Part shown: positions 5,630 through 6,265 of the stretch, piece by piece | How positions within the stretch are numbered: position 1 is the stretch's first letter | Layout: the number at the start of each line of letters is the position of its first letter | Origin: VGEM01 sp033764265 | Lineage (GTDB): Bacteria; Pseudomonadota; Alphaproteobacteria; Rhodospirillales; Rhodospirillaceae | DNA length: 6,265 nucleotides | Direction: 5' to 3' | NCBI GenBank assembly: GCA_033764265.1 | Contig: JANRJB010000117.1 | Location: 1 to 6,265, forward strand | Program-made: the position numbers and the translations under genes | Notes under the pieces: model-generated | Databases searched by the model: none | Told to the model about the DNA's origin: nothing | Seen by the model: the letters and a program-made list of their open reading frames with translations, nothing else

Positions 5630-6265
5630 CTAGAACGCCACGCGGGTGATCAGGCGGAACACCGGCCCGGCTTCCTCGGTCTCGAGTTCGTATTCGTCGT
5701 AGTTGCGGGCGCGCTGGTCGGCGATGGTGTTGAACTTGTCGAACACCTCGTCCTTGCTGCCGTCGAGCAAGTTGGAACCGGTCAGGCGCACCACGATGTT
5801 GTCGCTGAAGGTCTTTTCCACGAACGCATCCAGCTCCGCGCCGTAGCGGGTGGCGACCTCTTCGCCGACGATGCGCCCGAACGCGGCGCCCTGCTTGCGG
5901 TAGGTGGCGCCGAACGCGGCGCCCCAGGCCGGCAGATCCTGGATGAAGCCGGCGTTGAGGATGTAGTCGGCCTGGTCGTTGAACTGGCGGCTGCCGAATT
6001 CGTCGCGCACGTCGCTGTCGAGCCACGAGGCGTTGAGGAACACGCCGGTGTCGTTCAGGCCGAACGCGCTGAGCGGGGTGGACAGATCGAACTCCACGCC
6101 CCAGACCGATCCGTCGCCGGTGTTGCGGGCGGTCAGCACGAAGGTACCGGGTCCGTCGCTGCCGACCGCGCCGGTGTTGGCGGTCTCGATCAGGTTCTTG
6201 ACGTCGCGGTAGAAGACGTTGAGCCCCGCCACGCCCAGCCGGCCCAGGTTGCGTTCGTAGCCGAG
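5630..6265 (-). CDS. TonB-dependent receptor, C-terminal part (5' end beyond window)
   Basis: The frame is open from the window edge to TAG at 5632-5630 and gives the last 211 residues. They read as barrel strands and loops of a TonB-dependent outer-membrane receptor: LGYERNLGRLGVAGLNVFYR with DVKNLIE next, GSVWGVEFDLSTPLSAFGL, DTGVFLNASWLDSDV, FNDQADYILNAGF, GAAFGATYRKQGAAF, YGAELDAFVEKTF, VRLTGSNLLD, ELETEEAGPVFRLITRVAF. The final strand ends in Phe, as expected for BAM recognition. The plug domain, TonB box and signal peptide are outside the window. A GTG at 6232 is internal to a barrel strand and is not the start. The phytase gene 62 bases downstream suggests the ligand is phytate, an inositol phosphate or a metal complex of these; this is inferred from context only, and related receptors near other genes bind siderophores or sugars. 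Confidence 0.95.
   Translation of the reverse strand, partial: LGYERNLGRLGVAGLNVFYRDVKNLIETANTGAVGSDGPGTFVLTARNTGDGSVWGVEFDLSTPLSAFGLNDTGVFLNASWLDSDVRDEFGSRQFNDQADYILNAGFIQDLPAWGAAFGATYRKQGAAFGRIVGEEVATRYGAELDAFVEKTFSDNIVVRLTGSNLLDGSKDEVFDKFNTIADQRARNYDEYELETEEAGPVFRLITRVAF

Noticed and set aside
5568..6026. N-terminal extension of the phytase frame beginning at 6026
   Set aside because: It overlaps the TonB-dependent receptor in a different frame and is Arg-rich noise. ATG 5567 gives a complete lipoprotein signal peptide directly.

Overview
The window comes from a very GC-rich (about 70% by eye) Gram-negative bacterium, most likely a proteobacterium. It holds ends of outer-membrane barrel proteins, a lipoprotein signal with a textbook lipobox, and protein families common in Alphaproteobacteria (Caulobacter or sphingomonad-like) and in xanthomonads. 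I cannot fix the genus from the sequence alone.

Layout, left to right. Positions 1-42 are the last 13 codons of a plus-strand gene whose product ends like an outer-membrane beta-barrel. It is closed by a near-perfect rho-independent terminator (65-96). A compact plus-strand operon of three genes follows: a YcaC-like cysteine hydrolase of the isochorismatase superfamily (181-870), a YtcJ-like metal-dependent amidohydrolase with a Cys/His-rich C-terminal tail (880-2811), and an MFS transporter of the EntS/MFS_3 type carrying a soluble C-terminal domain (2817-4460). The gaps are 9 and 5 bases, so cotranscription is very likely. The set looks like a hydrolase-hydrolase-transporter module for an unknown amide or similar small molecule; no substrate can be read from the sequence.

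The right part is on the minus strand: the C-terminal 211 residues of a TonB-dependent receptor (5630-6265, continuing past the window) followed by a beta-propeller phytase lipoprotein (4461-5567). These form a receptor-phytase pair of a kind known for phytate use: the phytase would release phosphate from phytate or related inositol phosphates at the cell envelope, and the receptor would bring a related ligand across the outer membrane.

The two operons converge with no spacer at all. The stop codons TGA (plus) and TCA (minus) abut to make the palindrome TGATCA at 4458-4463. I found no RNA genes, CRISPR array, insertion sequence or phage gene. The window reads as ordinary metabolic and transport DNA with some notable protein architectures, and not as a clearly new system.
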